A DNA stretch of 64,000 nucleotides. It comes from Triglochin maritima (taxonomy: Eukaryota; Streptophyta; Magnoliopsida; Alismatales; Juncaginaceae). The translations under genes and the position numbers were made by a program. This document shows positions 1 through 10,452 of the stretch, piece by piece (position 1 is the stretch's first letter; each line of letters opens with the position of its first letter). The stretch covers positions 30,869,501 through 30,933,500 of the forward strand of contig OY821786.1 of NCBI GenBank assembly GCA_963682175.1, in the 5' to 3' direction. Below the pieces are notes generated by a model. That model was not told where the DNA came from, did no database searches, and worked only from the letters and a program-made list of their open reading frames with translations.

Positions 1-482
1 AGCCAACCGTAGCACATATGAAGGTGTTTGGAAGCACAGCATATGCACATGTACCAAAAGAAAGAAGGATAAAACTTGATGATATGAGCATCAAGCTTGT
101 ATTTGTTGGCTATGATGAACGATCGAAAGCTTATAGGCTTCTCGATCCGACTAACAACAAAATTGTCATTAGTCGTGATGTACAGGTTAACGAGGAGGTA
201 ACATGGGAGTCCAAAGAGGAGATTCCACAAGTGCCAAATGAAGAACAAGAAGAGGAGATAGCCAACCCCACTGATCATGAAACGGTTCCATCTGACAAAC
301 ATGACGAGATGAGACCAAGGAAGTTCAAGACACTTCATGAAATCTACGAGACGACGAGTGAGTTGCACATGGTGTGTCTTCTCACACAAAACAAAAGCAT
401 TGGCAATCCGCTTGTATGTGAAGTTGAGAAATCAACTTGGGATGGAGGATGGAAGAGGATTAAGTTCAAGGAGGAGTATTGA
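1..482 (+). pseudogene. Copia retrotransposon polyprotein remnant (integrase C-terminal part, RT lost)
   Basis: The reading frame is already open at the left edge and ends at 482. It carries the end of a Ty1/Copia integrase, with the typical phrase MKVFGSTAYAHVP near the start, then FVGYDERSKAYRLLDP and SRDVQVNE. An acidic linker follows, rich in E, P and T, of the kind that precedes reverse transcriptase. RT and RNase H are missing: the linker runs directly into a short tail ending KFKEEY at the polypurine tract. The element therefore has an internal deletion of over 1 kb compared with a normal Copia pol and cannot transpose alone. The first ATG in view (18) is internal, not a true start. 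Identification is from recognised Copia motifs; the deletion is inferred from the missing domains. Confidence 0.88.
466..478 (+). promoter_or_regulatory. polypurine tract of truncated Copia element
   Basis: A purine-rich stretch (TCAAGGAGGAGTA) lies directly before TTGAGAATTGAAC. This is the usual position for the second-strand primer just upstream of a 3' LTR. The stop codon of the pol remnant overlaps the LTR start. Confidence 0.6.
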
Positions 483-960
483 GAATTGAACTTAATCCTA
501 GGTGGCGACTTAACCCTATGTGGCGTCCTAGTCACCCGCCACATCATCATTGATTGATGACTCATCAAGGGGGTGAAGAGTCAACACATGAGAAGACAAA
601 GGTTGAGGGAGTGGAAGAGACAAGAGTCTTTTCATTTTTTGTGTAATTTTCGTGGTAATTATGTATGCAATTTAAGTAGAGGGTGTAATGATCTTGAATG
701 ATCATGTTTATGTAGTCTTTATATTTGGAAGTTGTAGGGTCATGTAAGTGCCTATATAAAGCACTAGAATTCACAATTTGTAATAGAACAACAATATATA
801 TCAAGCATTAGAAGTTGAGCCACGAAATTGTGTGAGAAAAGAGTAAGTATGTGAGTAGAAAAAAGAAGAAGAGCGTGCATTGCAAAATCGTTTTTTTTTT
901 TTGCTTTGTGAGTGTCAAGGAGAGAGCCACCTTTTTTCCTTCATGCCCCCCAATACAATA
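479..960 (+). mobile_element. 3' LTR of the truncated Copia element
   Basis: The sequence after the polypurine tract has LTR character: a TATA box (CTATATAAAGCAC, about 753), then an A-rich stretch that would be R/U5, and T-rich and C-rich ends. The left boundary is set by the polypurine tract. The right boundary is a guess, because no second LTR or target-site duplication lies inside the window. Confidence 0.6.
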
Positions 961-1261
961 GATCAAGAATGAATCTAGTGGTGTCAAAAGAAGGCAAAGG
1001 GAATGTTGATCAGGGCGGTCTAAGGCAGCTCACGGGGCGCGCCTTTTAGACCGCCAATCAGCGGTCCCTGTAGCCCAGGAGACGGGCATTCTCCTGTTGT
1101 GGGTTGATCAGTAGCTCCCCGTCCTCCAACAAGAGAGAGAGAGAGAGAGAGAGAGAGCGAGTGAGTGAGAGAGAGATTCTTACATTTTATACTCTCCTCC
1201 CAAAACCATCTCAGCCGTCCATCTAAACCTCCTCTAATCCACCACCTAAACAACAATAACC
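961..1261. repeat. GC-rich block with ACCGCCAATCAGCGGT palindrome and GA microsatellite
   Basis: A GC-richer island sits in AT-rich sequence. It holds the near-palindrome ACCGCCAATCAGCGGT at 1050-1065, identical to one at 61168-61183 in the right-hand Gypsy element, and a (GA)n tract at 1132-1177. Open frames here are low-complexity and I do not call a gene. The shared palindrome suggests a piece of a related LTR. Confidence 0.45.
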
Positions 1262-1311
1262 ACTAATCAAGGGTTATGATATAAGATGTAATGTCCTAAC
1301 CCTTGATTAGT
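1262..1311. repeat. perfect 15-bp inverted repeat hairpin
   Basis: ACTAATCAAGGGTTA at 1262-1276 is the exact reverse complement of TAACCCTTGATTAGT at 1297-1311, leaving a 20-base loop. The loop phrase GATATAAGATGTAATGTCCT recurs just after the right arm, so this is a small hairpin plus direct repeat. Confidence 0.75.
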
Positions 1312-1924
1312 TAGGATATAAGATGTAATGTCCTCTTTTTCTTCAGCTCCAATGAAGAAATAGCAAACGTTATTGGAACTAGTTCTTAAATAACCTCCGA
1401 GTAATTATTGAAATTTGACACGACACGCATAACACGGTCACAACGTAAGCTTTGGACCACAAAACACGTTGCCGCAAGTAGTGGACCATAAGGTCTCCAA
1501 CCTCCTTACATTTTGATATTTCTCATAGTGCGTAGGGATATTTTCAAATTCCAACACTCGTGGAATTTTTAACTCCTTAGGATTCCATGTTGTTTAGATT
1601 TTCGCGAATACAACGAGCAAGATGATGAAATTTTTAATCTTCTTGAAAGGTATTTATGTGCCCCACTTATAGGTAATCAAATTTCAAATAAAAACCGTCC
1701 ATTCAAATCAACCAACATTTTTTTAATGTTTTTTACGTCGTCCTTAAAAATTCTATAGTTCAAACTCCAAACACCAATTGATAACCATCACAACCAAGCA
1801 CATGTAAAACTGCAGAACTGACCTAAGATTGAATCATTCCACCAACTCATGGTAAAATGACACTACAACCGATTGCAAATACCAATACTTGATTCGAAAG
1901 GTACGTCAGGAAACAGCCATCAAG
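1312..1924. other. intergenic AT-rich sequence, nothing recognised
   Basis: No gene, RNA gene or clear repeat boundary is visible here. Confidence 0.5.
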
Positions 1925-2286
1925 ACAAATCCGCATTTGTTGCATTTTATTTCGTGTAACATGTGATACCAGAGTCAAGAGTCAACTCATGTCATATATA
2001 TATATATTATTTTAGAAAATAAGTAATTTGTTCATTATAAGATATATATTTTTGTTTACAAATCCTTATGCAATCACAAATCGGACATCTCCTTATATTC
2101 GTCTCCACAGACGGGTATGCAATTGCAAACTCATTCCTTTGTGTTGGTCATTTTAGGATCAAATCAACAGTTCTAAGTCTTTTACACAAATTCTCTTGAC
2201 TTGAAAAATAACTACACGCTAGATGAAAAAAAAATTCTAACTAGTTGTTCGGCCCACCTTTTACAACCAAGCCTTCTCATCACTCT
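1925..2286 (+). promoter_or_regulatory. upstream region of CLH copy 1 (duplicated at 13268-13565)
   Basis: Up to about 2240 this stretch aligns closely by eye with 13268-13565. Both contain GAGTCAAGAGTCAACTC, a TATATATATATTATTTTAG block, CTCCTTATATTCGTCTCC and GTTCTAAGTCTTTTACAC. It lies directly before the CLH exon 1 remnant, so it is probably the ancestral promoter and 5' UTR of the gene, present in at least two copies. Confidence 0.65.
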
Positions 2287-2340
2287 GTGGCTTCTACTAG
2301 TGTGCTCAAGATTGGGTGAACACCCTCTCAACAAACCCTT
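2287..2340 (+). pseudogene. CLH: chlorophyllase copy 1, broken 5' end of exon 1
   Basis: This matches the first codons of the chlorophyllase exons at 21231 and 39421 (MASTSV..., with GEHP and a Lys-Pro). The 5' UTR is conserved back to GTTCGGCCCA. Two lesions are visible: the start codon is GTG, and one extra T in AAGATTGGG shifts the frame into an early stop. The exon is then cut at about 2340 by a Copia-like LTR element and resumes for only about 35 bp at 4711. The copy cannot encode the enzyme. Confidence 0.75.
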
Positions 2341-3263
2341 ATACAAGTATAAATATTGAATATTGAGGTTAAACCCAATTAATATTAAATTGAAATCCAA
2401 TGTTGTAAAAAATATTTCTTTTTGGTGGTTGCAAATTATGTGGAATCACTAAAACCATGTTCTGAACTATTCAAGATGGTTACGAATTTTGTTTGTATAC
2501 ACACACAAAAGTTATAAAATGAGTCATGGACTCATTTAGCTTAAGTGAGCCACATGAACATTCATCATCCAAATTAAATCCAAAAGTGGATATGAGATAT
2601 TTTCATTTTTACTCACAAAAAAATAAAATTAGAAATATCATTTACTCATTTTCACCATTCTTGTCTCCCACATCCCACGTTTCAACAACTTCTCTCTCAA
2701 ACCAAACCAACTCTTGCCATCAAATCGGTGGTTTTTCCCATCTTTTCAGTTATCGTAAACCCTGATTTTGATCCATGAGTCTTTCCCCTTTCGATTGGTG
2801 CCATTGGATTTCTCGGAGGCTTTTGTTATGTGAGATTGGGGATACGATTTGGGGGGTTTTGTGCTGCAATGGGAAAGCCGGAAAGTTGTTTTTTTCTCGA
2901 AAAATATTCTTACGTTATTTGGTTTTTGTCTGGATTAGTACTTTAGTTGCGTTGGGTTGTGTTATGATCGGGGTTTAGTCCTACATTGAGTTTTGTTCTC
3001 CCTCCTAACATTGTGGTGGTGTTATTCGTGAGAAGGTCGGTTTGTGATTTGTTCTTTGTTTTTTCTTCTTTTTTCGTTGTTTTGTTTGTGTTGGAATGTG
3101 AAAGGTGTGATCTTTGTTTTGTTGCATGATTTGGTTTTTCTTTGTATGAATACTTTGCTTTGGCTTTCCCCATATTTTCAAATCTCGTAAACCTTAATTT
3201 CGGATATGTGAGTCCTTTCCCTTTCGATTGGTGTCATTGGATTTGTCGCGAGTCCTTCCCCAG

Positions 3264-3380
3264 ACTGAAGCAAGGTTGGAGAGGGTTCTTGCCAGGGTGA
3301 AGTCCATGGTCCATTACCGTGAGACTAGAGATCAATACAGGAGGTTGTTGATTAGTGTTGAATAATTCCAAGAATCAAAG
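3264..3380 (+). pseudogene. captured internal exon of an unidentified host gene
   Basis: The segment is bounded by a splice acceptor (TTCCCCAG before 3264) and a donor (AAAG|GTAC after 3380). It is exactly 39 codons long and in one phase. It encodes a basic, probably helical peptide starting TEARLERVLARVKSMVHYR and continuing through RDQYRR, with one in-frame TAA at codon 34 followed by FQESK in the same frame. Upstream, 2650-3240 looks like a CT-rich 5' UTR and intron. I do not recognise the protein. A clean exon inside an LTR element points to gene capture, followed by a nonsense mutation. Confidence 0.5.
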
Positions 3381-4090
3381 GTACTTATTAGTTATATACA
3401 TATCTCGCTCTCACTAGGTTCAATATTGGGCCGAGAAACTTGGTCCATTGAGTCAGTTGTCAATCTGGCTGAAGTATTTCATGAAATATCACACTTGTTC
3501 CATGCATAAGCCTCTGACTTGTAGTAATGAGTTATTTAGAACGACAACCCAACCAATATGAGTGGAGATCCCATGCAGTTGGTTCAACGTGTTAATAACA
3601 AGTTCTAGAGCGAGTTGAAATGCAACAACATGGTGATACATTGTATCTGTCATTTATCCGAAGAATGGATATGTTGCTCAAGGTGCAAGTTTAGTAAGAG
3701 TGTGGATTTGTAATGAGTTCGAATATTTAAGACAATATGTTAGCAGCACATCTTCGGAGAAACCTTACTATGTGAATGCAACTATGTGCCCGTAGTTAGA
3801 GGATTGGGGGGGGGGGGGGGGGGAGCAATTCTTGAAAGCATTCATGAAACAGGATACAAATGCATGGTTGTGATGCATCAACCTTGTAGATTGCAGTATG
3901 ACCTACTTGACGTTGTTCTCAATAGACACCTCCACATCCAAGCTCCAAGTTCAAGACTTCGTTTCACTTAGTTCCTGTGGAGGTAAAGTTGAAGAACTCA
4001 AACATTGGTTCAAACCCGAAAGGTACCATTGCAGAAAACACTATGTTGCAAGGTTTGGTCGCTTAGATCCACAATAGATTTTTGGGGGAT

Positions 4091-4707
4091 TGTTCGAATA
4101 TTAAATATTGGGGTTAAACCCAATTAATATTAAATTGAAATCCAATGTTGAGTTGTAAAGAATATTTCTTTTTGGTAGTTCCAAATTTTGTGAAACCATT
4201 AAAATACGTTCTAAACTATTCAACGTTGAATTGTAAAGAAAAATTCTTTTTGGTGGTTGCAAATTTTATGGAACCACTAAAACCATGTTCTCAACTTTTC
4301 TGGAGGTTGCAAATTGTATATATCCCTACAGACATATGTAAAAAATATTAGAATATAGAATACAACAATCATATGCCTTTCTCTCCATCGTTCTCAATTG
4401 ATTGTCGTACATGTCAAGATATGCTCTCATAGTTCGCCAGAGTCGTAGTGCGACGACAAAGATGTTGCAACAGTTCTATTCTGGGAGAAATTGCTTGCAC
4501 TCATCGCACCAATACATGGAGGTGATAATTTCTCTAAGGGGAGTCTGAAAAGGTTGCTCGGTTGAGGTGTCCTCCATACTTAACTTTGTTTGTTTTTGTT
4601 GTTTTTCCTAGATGGATTTGTTAATTGGTTTTATTTGGATTGTAACAAAATTGATAATTTACATGTATACCCTATTGTTATGCATATTATTAATATTTTT
4701 GTTAACA
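4091..4707 (+). repeat. right LTR of the Copia-like element, with internal tandem duplication
   Basis: The LTR begins TGTTCG after the polypurine tract and ends GTTAACA. A unit of about 85-90 bp containing TTGTAAAGAATATTTCTTTTTGG (about 4150-4180) is repeated at about 4225-4290; the left LTR has only one such unit. Near the 3' end it has GGTGTCCTCCATACTT, a phrase often seen in plant Copia LTRs. Confidence 0.6.
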
Positions 4708-4710
4708 CCA

Positions 4711-4745
4711 TCGACAAGGGCTCGCCATCGTCGTCATCGCCACCA
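4711..4745 (+). pseudogene. CLH: chlorophyllase copy 1, second exon 1 remnant
   Basis: CGACAAGGGCTCGCC and the following CG-rich codons match the exon 1 phrase encoding DKSSP in the CLH copies at 21298 and 39485. The match stops at about 4745 and switches directly to the 3' flank of the gene (GGCCTAAATG, also at about 53870). All later exons of this copy are deleted. Confidence 0.6.
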
Positions 4746-4770
4746 AACGTGGCCTAAATGTAAGTCTAGT

Positions 4771-5985
4771 CACTAGTGCAGAATGCTCAATAGACGTCAC
4801 CAAATAGACGTCGGATATAAAAACATCTGACGTCTATTGGTATAGACGTCGGATGTTTGGACATCCGACGTCTATAGGTTTGTATAAACGTCGGTTGTTT
4901 AGTATAACCGACGTCTATACCTCCTAAACGAAGAAAATATTTTTTGTTTATTTTTTTGGATTTATTTCGTATACGAATTTATGTGGATTATTTTGTATCA
5001 GAAATAACACATTTTTTTGGGATTTATTTCGTGTAAGAATTAACATATTTTTTTGGGATTTATTTTGTATAAGAAATAACGTAATTTTTTGGGATTTATT
5101 TTGTGTAATAATTTATGGGGATTATTTTGTGTAGTAATAGTTACATCATTATAACTATCACATGTGTGTTGTACACATGTGTGTGTATGGTGACATGTTT
5201 AGTCCCACATTGGAGAAAGTTTTTTATTGGTGGAGTTGAAGTACTCAACTACTCCTTTACTTCTAAATGGTAGTTTGGTACCACATTACAAAATGCAAGT
5301 GAGATACATATATATATTTAATGGTCAAAAGATTGGCACTTGGGGCACTTGGGCAACTTGGGCTTCAAATGGTTGCAACGTCTTTTTTTTACTATTAACT
5401 CATGTATAGACGTCGGTTGTATATGGTAGCCGACGTCTATAGGGCGTATTTTTTATTAATTATTGTTATTTCAATGTATAGACGTCGGATGTATAGCATG
5501 ACCGACGTCTATAGGTCGTGCTGTATGAATAGACGTCGGTCAATATAAATATCCGACGTCTATTGGGTGTAATACTTTAGTCCCACATCGGAGAATTTAT
5601 TTTTGTTAGTGTGGTTGATATACTCCACCACTCCTTTACTGCTGAACGCGAACGACTTGGAGCACCTGGTTATGCTGAGCTTGATATTCGTGGTTATTTG
5701 TCAAAAGATTGGCACTTGGGGCACTTGGGCTGCTTGGGCTTGATTAATGTGAGTGCAGAATGCCCGATATACGTTCCAATGTATTTTTTTTGTTAATTAA
5801 CATATAATAGACGTCGGTCGTATATAGCCGACGTTTATACACTGTATAGACGTCGGTCGTATATAGCCGACGTCTATACAATAAGGAATAGACGACGGGA
5901 AAATAGACGTCGGGTACTTGGACCGTCGAAATCCGACGTCTATACCCCTGTATATCCGACGTATATGGACTTTTCTGCACTAGTG
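4771..5985. mobile_element. complete non-autonomous CACTA element (1,215 bp)
   Basis: The left end CACTAGTGCAGAA is the perfect reverse complement of the right end TTCTGCACTAGTG. Both ends are flanked by the 3-bp target-site duplication AGT (4768-4770 and 5986-5988), as expected for the CACTA (En/Spm) superfamily. About 20 copies of TAGACGTCGG or its complement lie in clusters at 4800-4920, 5405-5560 and 5808-5965, mostly as facing pairs, like the subterminal repeats bound by CACTA transposases. No transposase is encoded. The CLH copy 3 flank at 53870-53930 is the matching site without the element. Confidence 0.95.
5201..5590 (+). promoter_or_regulatory. two snRNA-type USE motifs inside the CACTA element
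   Basis: AGTCCCACATTG (5201-5212, one mismatch) and AGTCCCACATCG (5579-5590) fit the plant snRNA upstream sequence element RTCCCACATCG. Each is followed by a related segment containing CACTCCTTTACT or close variants and a TTGGCACTTGGGGCACTTGGG phrase, so they are two copies of one internal module. No snRNA sequence follows. Confidence 0.5.
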
Positions 5986-6761
5986 AGTTATTCATCCATT
6001 ATTACCATCCCATTGTTTTCAATCATAACATCAGTAAAAACTTAGTCAAAAGATATTGGTGTAAGTGAAAACATATTGGGTTAGCTTCTCTTAATTTATT
6101 TGTATGTTTAAGAAAACAAGGGGATATCTAGTTGGTATTGTCTCAACAAATACTCAATTTTTGTAATGTTGTACTTCACCATTAGAAACTTTAATGATAA
6201 AAACAAAACGGCCGGCTCAACAACAAATGCCACAATTTAGTAATAGATCAGTTGGCCCACCAATTACTATATACAAGGCTCTAATTTGTGCATTAAGCTT
6301 ACTTCAATACCGACTAGGATTAGCTCTATTTACTTGAGGGTCATGTTTATGTAAAACAATTCTTTAGAACAAGCCCAATTTTCAATACAATTAAAAATCT
6401 AAACCGTACGTTTTTATTTACGACCCGAGTTATCCACGCTCGTCAAAATCGTAAAATTAATAATTATTTCATGTTAGATCAAGTGGCAGATAAATATAGT
6501 GTTTGGTTTGACCGTTTATGACACTGTTGTATATAATAATGCTAGGTTTGTATTTCTATATGAGTTGTAGTAATGGATGTCATTGACCGGCTGCGATGCT
6601 TAAGTTACGTCATTACTTGTTACCATGCAATGGTCAACTTCCTCATGATCTGTAAGAACCTAAATATGTGTCTGGTTAAGTTGCTTGAGATCTCAGATCA
6701 TTTTGAGACTATTATTTACGCAAAGGTTTGAGTATAAATAATATAATAGTCGTCGAATGAG
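5986..6761. repeat. 3' flank of CLH copy 1 (paralogous to 33097-33680 and 53868-54050)
   Basis: It shares long stretches with both other CLH flanks, such as CCCATTGTTTTCAATCATAA and GATATCTAGTTGGTATT (copy 3), and AAAAACAAAACGG, TGCATTAAGC and GTCGTCGAATGAG (copy 2). It contains no gene. Confidence 0.7.
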
Positions 6762-7210
6762 CACTACAGCAAAACAGCATTTCACCGACAGTATTATCCG
6801 TTGGTGTAGGTCACGATTCGTCGGTGTAGGTTCCGATCTGTTGGTGTAGGAGAACACTGACAAATATACCTGCCGTCGGTGTTGCCTACAACGGTGTTTA
6901 GTTTCACCGATTGATGTACCAACGTATAAATGTCGTCGGTATTAATTTTGGTGTGAAATTTCCCGCCAAATTGTTTTGCCTTGTTTTGTCGGAGAAAACT
7001 CGATGGTTTATCTGTTTGTGATCGAAAATGACGAATACATCCATTGCTGTAGGATACTCTGACTAATTCTTCTTCCCCATTTTCACTGACAGATGTGGAC
7101 GTACACTAAGAGATACGTCTCGTCAGAGCATCACGTGGGAAACCTTCACCGACGGTTAACTATCGTCTCTGTAGTCCTGTACAGAACTGGGAAAAGCCTA
7201 TTGGCTCTTT
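6762..7210. mobile_element. left end of a second CACTA element
   Basis: The end CACTACAGCAAAACAGC is followed by an array with a CGTCGGTG/CACCGACG core (6790-7160), typical of CACTA subterminal repeats. The CLH copy 2 flank reads GTCGAATGAGGTTCAAG at about 33668, while here GTCGAATGAG is interrupted by CACTA. This gives an empty site and implies a target duplication GAG (6759-6761). I could not find the partner terminus, so the right side is probably deleted or rearranged. Confidence 0.75.
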
Positions 7211-8468
7211 CGAGGTTCCGATTTTCCTGATAAAAATAGTATTTTTCGTCCAGAACACATTGCTACATTATCCCACAAACAATTCATTGAAACCATTCAT
7301 TCAAGCAACAAAAGAACTCATATATGCATTTATCTAAAAAAAATGATTTAAACAAGAAATTTCATACACAAAAGTTGTAACTATATTTAAATGAAGTTTT
7401 CAATTAACAAAGTATTTGAGCAAAACTTTAACAATGATATATAGTAGACAAAACAACAGAAACATTAGGTCCTCAAACCTCCAGTGTCTGCTCCACCCAA
7501 TGGTCACGTGATTGTCGTCTCTTGGCAGCGGCGGTGTGCAAATTGATGTGATATTAATATCTTGCACGTTACAATGCATTAAAATGATAATTTGTATAAA
7601 TGATATATATATAAATTACTAAATTACAAATACAATACGTAATTGTTATTCCCCCCTTTGCCATAAAAAAGTCGATTGTTGAATGTATGGTCGTGAGCTT
7701 GCTTTTCGCCTACTCTAGTTCGTTACTCACTCATTTTAGCTCCTGACCCTCTGGGACAGTTTGCTCAACTTCCGATATAGCATGGAGCTCTGCTAGGGAT
7801 GGCATCCTGCGAGGTCCGTAAATGTCTATGGGGGTGACGAGACTTGAGTACATCCTCACACGTCCGTGTCAGTTGCCAAGAAGAGCCACGACGAGGTCCT
7901 TCGCGAAAGTTGCAGAAGTGATAGAGCCCTAAGAGTTCCTCTCACTTGGTCTTCGTAGAGCCTCCACTCTATCCTGTAAGCAGAACATATCAGAAATTAT
8001 GAATATAAACTTTCGAAAATCCATTTCAAACTGGATGAAAAAAATCACAACACCTGCAGTAGTTATTGGAAGAATTCAATGTTAATTCTCATTGCGGCTA
8101 AATATCTTAGTAAAAATCAAACAATTCCCTTGCATTTCACAACTTCTTTTCCGTGTCATTAGCATTTATTTTCTATTGATCATATTTTCTAGTGATCGTA
8201 AACCTCCATGGTAAATCATACCACTGTTAATGACATTGATACTTTCCATCCACAACAACCTAGTGATTTATATATCTAAATAGTGATGTTTGTACATATT
8301 TATTCCAGCTGCATTTTTTTCTTGAGTTCACCACTTTCCTTACTACCATTCGATGTATATGCTGGTCTAGACATCTTTCACAATCTCACAAGGACAAAAG
8401 AAATCACTATGTGCTTAGGTTTTTTATATAGTAACTGATCGGCAATACTACGAACTGTAGGGTAGAAA
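7211..8468. other. no clear gene; possible decayed transposon interior
   Basis: The stretch is mostly AT-rich. A GC-richer block at 7700-7990 gives a short minus-strand frame with DRVEAL-like sequence but many stops. It may belong to the CACTA at 6762 or to the MULE downstream. I cannot assign a product. Confidence 0.35.
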
Positions 8469-9170
8469 GTGCACATTCGGCAGAAAGAGTGGATCACTAC
8501 ATCAACTGCAGCTCTGGACACACTTTTCGACCGCGTGAACTCGGTTATTGAAATGCAGCTGACGAATATTTGGAACTTTCTTGAAGGTTCAAGACGTCTA
8601 AATTTGACAAACTATATAGGTCCTTTGTTTCAGCATATAAATGGTCGAGTTTCGCATCACTACTTGTCATTATTGACTCAGGAGTTGAAGAGAATACAAG
8701 ACTTAAGCAATCAAGTTAAATATCACTACAGGTGTGCTTTTCTGACATCACATGACATTCCTTGTGCCTGTACCATCCACGAGTGTATTGAGTCAGGTGA
8801 TGGAATTTATTTAGACCAGATTCATCCATTCTGGAAAACACTTGTCATTGGAGAAGGAGTCCAGATGTCAGAGTTTGTGGATCAGTCAGCACAAGACGTT
8901 GAGCATTTTCGGAAGCTCGTTGATGAGATTTCGGGGAGCGACCCTGCAGTAATTCGTAGTGCCTCTCGGATTTTATACACACAGTTACACCCGGAACAAT
9001 CAAACTATCAAGAACCGGCAGAAAATACTAAGGTACGAGGTCGACCAAGGGGAAAGTCGACACGTCAGGACCCAAGTGCATTTGAGTGTTCTGTAGTGTT
9101 CGGTCTTCCAGTAGTGGGAGCAGGGGTCATGGTCGGTCTTCCAATTCGTCTCGATGGTCCGTAACCACGG
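8469..9170 (+). pseudogene. Mutator-like (MULE) transposase C-terminal region with degenerate SWIM finger
   Basis: A 231-residue open frame matches the C-terminal half of plant MULE-OTU transposases. It has the helical block around DTLFDRVNSVIEMQ, then a SWIM-like segment with cysteines and the HDIPCAC motif, followed by HPFWKT, and finally a basic linker RGRPRGKSTRQDPSAFE. The catalytic DDE domain upstream is not recognisable. After SAFE the normal Ser/Arg-rich linker continues in another frame (about 9086-9190), so there is a frameshift near 9085. The OTU part lies beyond a foldback element at 9196-9755. Family assignment rests on recalled motifs. Confidence 0.65.
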
Positions 9171-9195
9171 GCGCAGGATCTGGTGAGTTGGTGAG

Positions 9196-9755
9196 GTCTC
9201 AGACGGTCAACCATTTGCTTCTCGGTCTACCGAACATGTTCCATATGGATGACCGAGTTTCCATCGGTGAACCGTGATCGTAGAGACAGTAAGTTCTTGA
9301 TCTTCCTGGTATCCTTGGGTCGGTTTACTGACCTCTACCCGGTCATTTGAATATTTATCCTTAGTAGCTTTGACATTTCTCTCGAAATCTCTATTCGGTG
9401 TCCCGAAGATGTATCGGTCATCCTAATATTTATCCTCAGTAGCTTCAACATTTCTCTGGAAATCTCTATTCGGTGTACCGAAGGGGTATCGGTCATCCGA
9501 ATATAGTAGTTGCCACTAATTATATTCGGATGACCGATACCCCTTCGGTACACCGAATAGAGATTTCCAGAGAAATGTCGAAACTATTGAGGATAAATAT
9601 TCAGATGACCGGGTAGACGTCGGTAAACCGACCCAAGGATTCCAGGAAGATCAAGAACTTACTGTCTCTACGATCATAGTTCACCGATGGAAACTCGGTC
9701 ATCCGCATGAAATATGTTTTGTAGACCGAGAGGCAAACGGTCAACCGGCAGAGAC
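9196..9755. mobile_element. foldback MITE (long near-perfect inverted repeat, 560 bp)
   Basis: The left arm (9196 to about 9505) and right arm (about 9520 to 9755) are reverse complements over more than 200 bp; for example CTCGGTCTAC at 9219 pairs with GTAGACCGAG at 9721. The centre is a short loop around AGTAGTTGCC. The left arm has an extra internal tandem copy of about 90 bp containing AAATCTCTATTCGGTGT. Motifs of CGGTCATCCG type recur. It encodes nothing and separates the MULE and OTU parts. No convincing target-site duplication was seen. Confidence 0.8.
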
Positions 9756-9789
9756 GGGTTTATCCTTTTGTGCATCAAGAGTACATTTT

Positions 9790-10452
9790 CTTGTTTTCTA
9801 ATATATATACTGAGTTGCTATTTGTCCATGTTACAGTGTCTGGACGAATTGACGTGGATAACTTCCCATATGTTGATAGACTACCAGGAATCATTTTACC
9901 ATTTCTAGAGACGTGGAATGACGTACGTGCTGATGGCAACTGTGGATTTCGATGTGTTGCCGATGTCTTCCATGGTGGTCAAGACAACTGGTTGTACGCC
10001 CGTCATGTGATTTATAATGAGATAGGTGTGCATCCTATTTATGAGAACGTCTATTACGGCAATGTGGTACAGGCTCGTCAACGAATTGATTGGGGCGGGG
10101 GACCTTGTGACGAGGATCAATATATTGAGGTTTGGGCTGACTTGTTCCTGATTGCCAATTTTTACAAGTGTGCGGTCATGTACTACTCAGTGGAAATAGA
10201 TGGTTCGTTGTTCCGTGTCTTACTGTGCAACCTTGGGAGAGTCCGTCTGCCATGACGAGGCCAGTCAGAGAGATTGTCAATGCTCATTTAGGGAGTTACA
10301 AACATTTTATTCGTTTGGAATTAGCTGAGGGATTCCTAGTACCTCCTATAGCGACCTTGCGCTATCAAATGCGAGATGAGAGTGTTGTTGGATGGGAGGA
10401 TGAGTACGAAAGTAGAGGAGCGTATTGGGACCGGTTACGTAGTACATTTTGA
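9790..10452 (+). pseudogene. OTU-domain cysteine protease part of the MULE-OTU protein
   Basis: After the foldback element the frame resumes with VDRLPGIILPF and then VRADGNCGFRCVADV. DGNCGFR is the OTU catalytic motif with its cysteine nucleophile. The block continues with YARHVIYNE and the WADLFLIANFYKCAVMYYS region that normally precedes the catalytic histidine. Near 10215-10235 the frame shifts: the first frame stops at 10255, while the homologous end (KHFIRLEL, PPIATLRYQM) continues in another frame to 10452. OTU domains cleave ubiquitin-like modifiers and are a known fusion partner of some plant MULE transposases. The copy is broken by the foldback insertion and at least one frameshift. 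Confidence 0.75.

Larger units (their letters stand above)
2341..4707 (+). mobile_element. non-autonomous Copia-like LTR element inserted in CLH copy 1
   Basis: Two related blocks flank about 1.6 kb. The phrase AATATTGAGGTTAAACCC at about 2356 matches the start of the right block at 4097, and both continue with AATTAATATTAAATTGAAATCCAATGTTG. The right block (4091-4707) follows a polypurine tract (TTTGGGGGAT, 4081-4090), begins TGTTCG and ends GTTAACA. The left block is recognisable only to about 2520. The interior has no Copia coding domains; it holds captured gene-like sequence (2650-3380) and an 18-G run (3806-3823). The insertion splits a CLH exon. No clean target-site duplication was found, so the exact ends are tentative. 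Confidence 0.6.

Noticed and set aside
1020..1256. Minus-strand open frame with SLSLSL repeat
   Set aside because: It is generated by the GA microsatellite and has no recognisable domain.
4768..5985. The 5227-5796 open frames as genes inside the CACTA
   Set aside because: They are two copies of an internal module with a GGCACTTGGGGCACTTGGG phrase, short and without domains.
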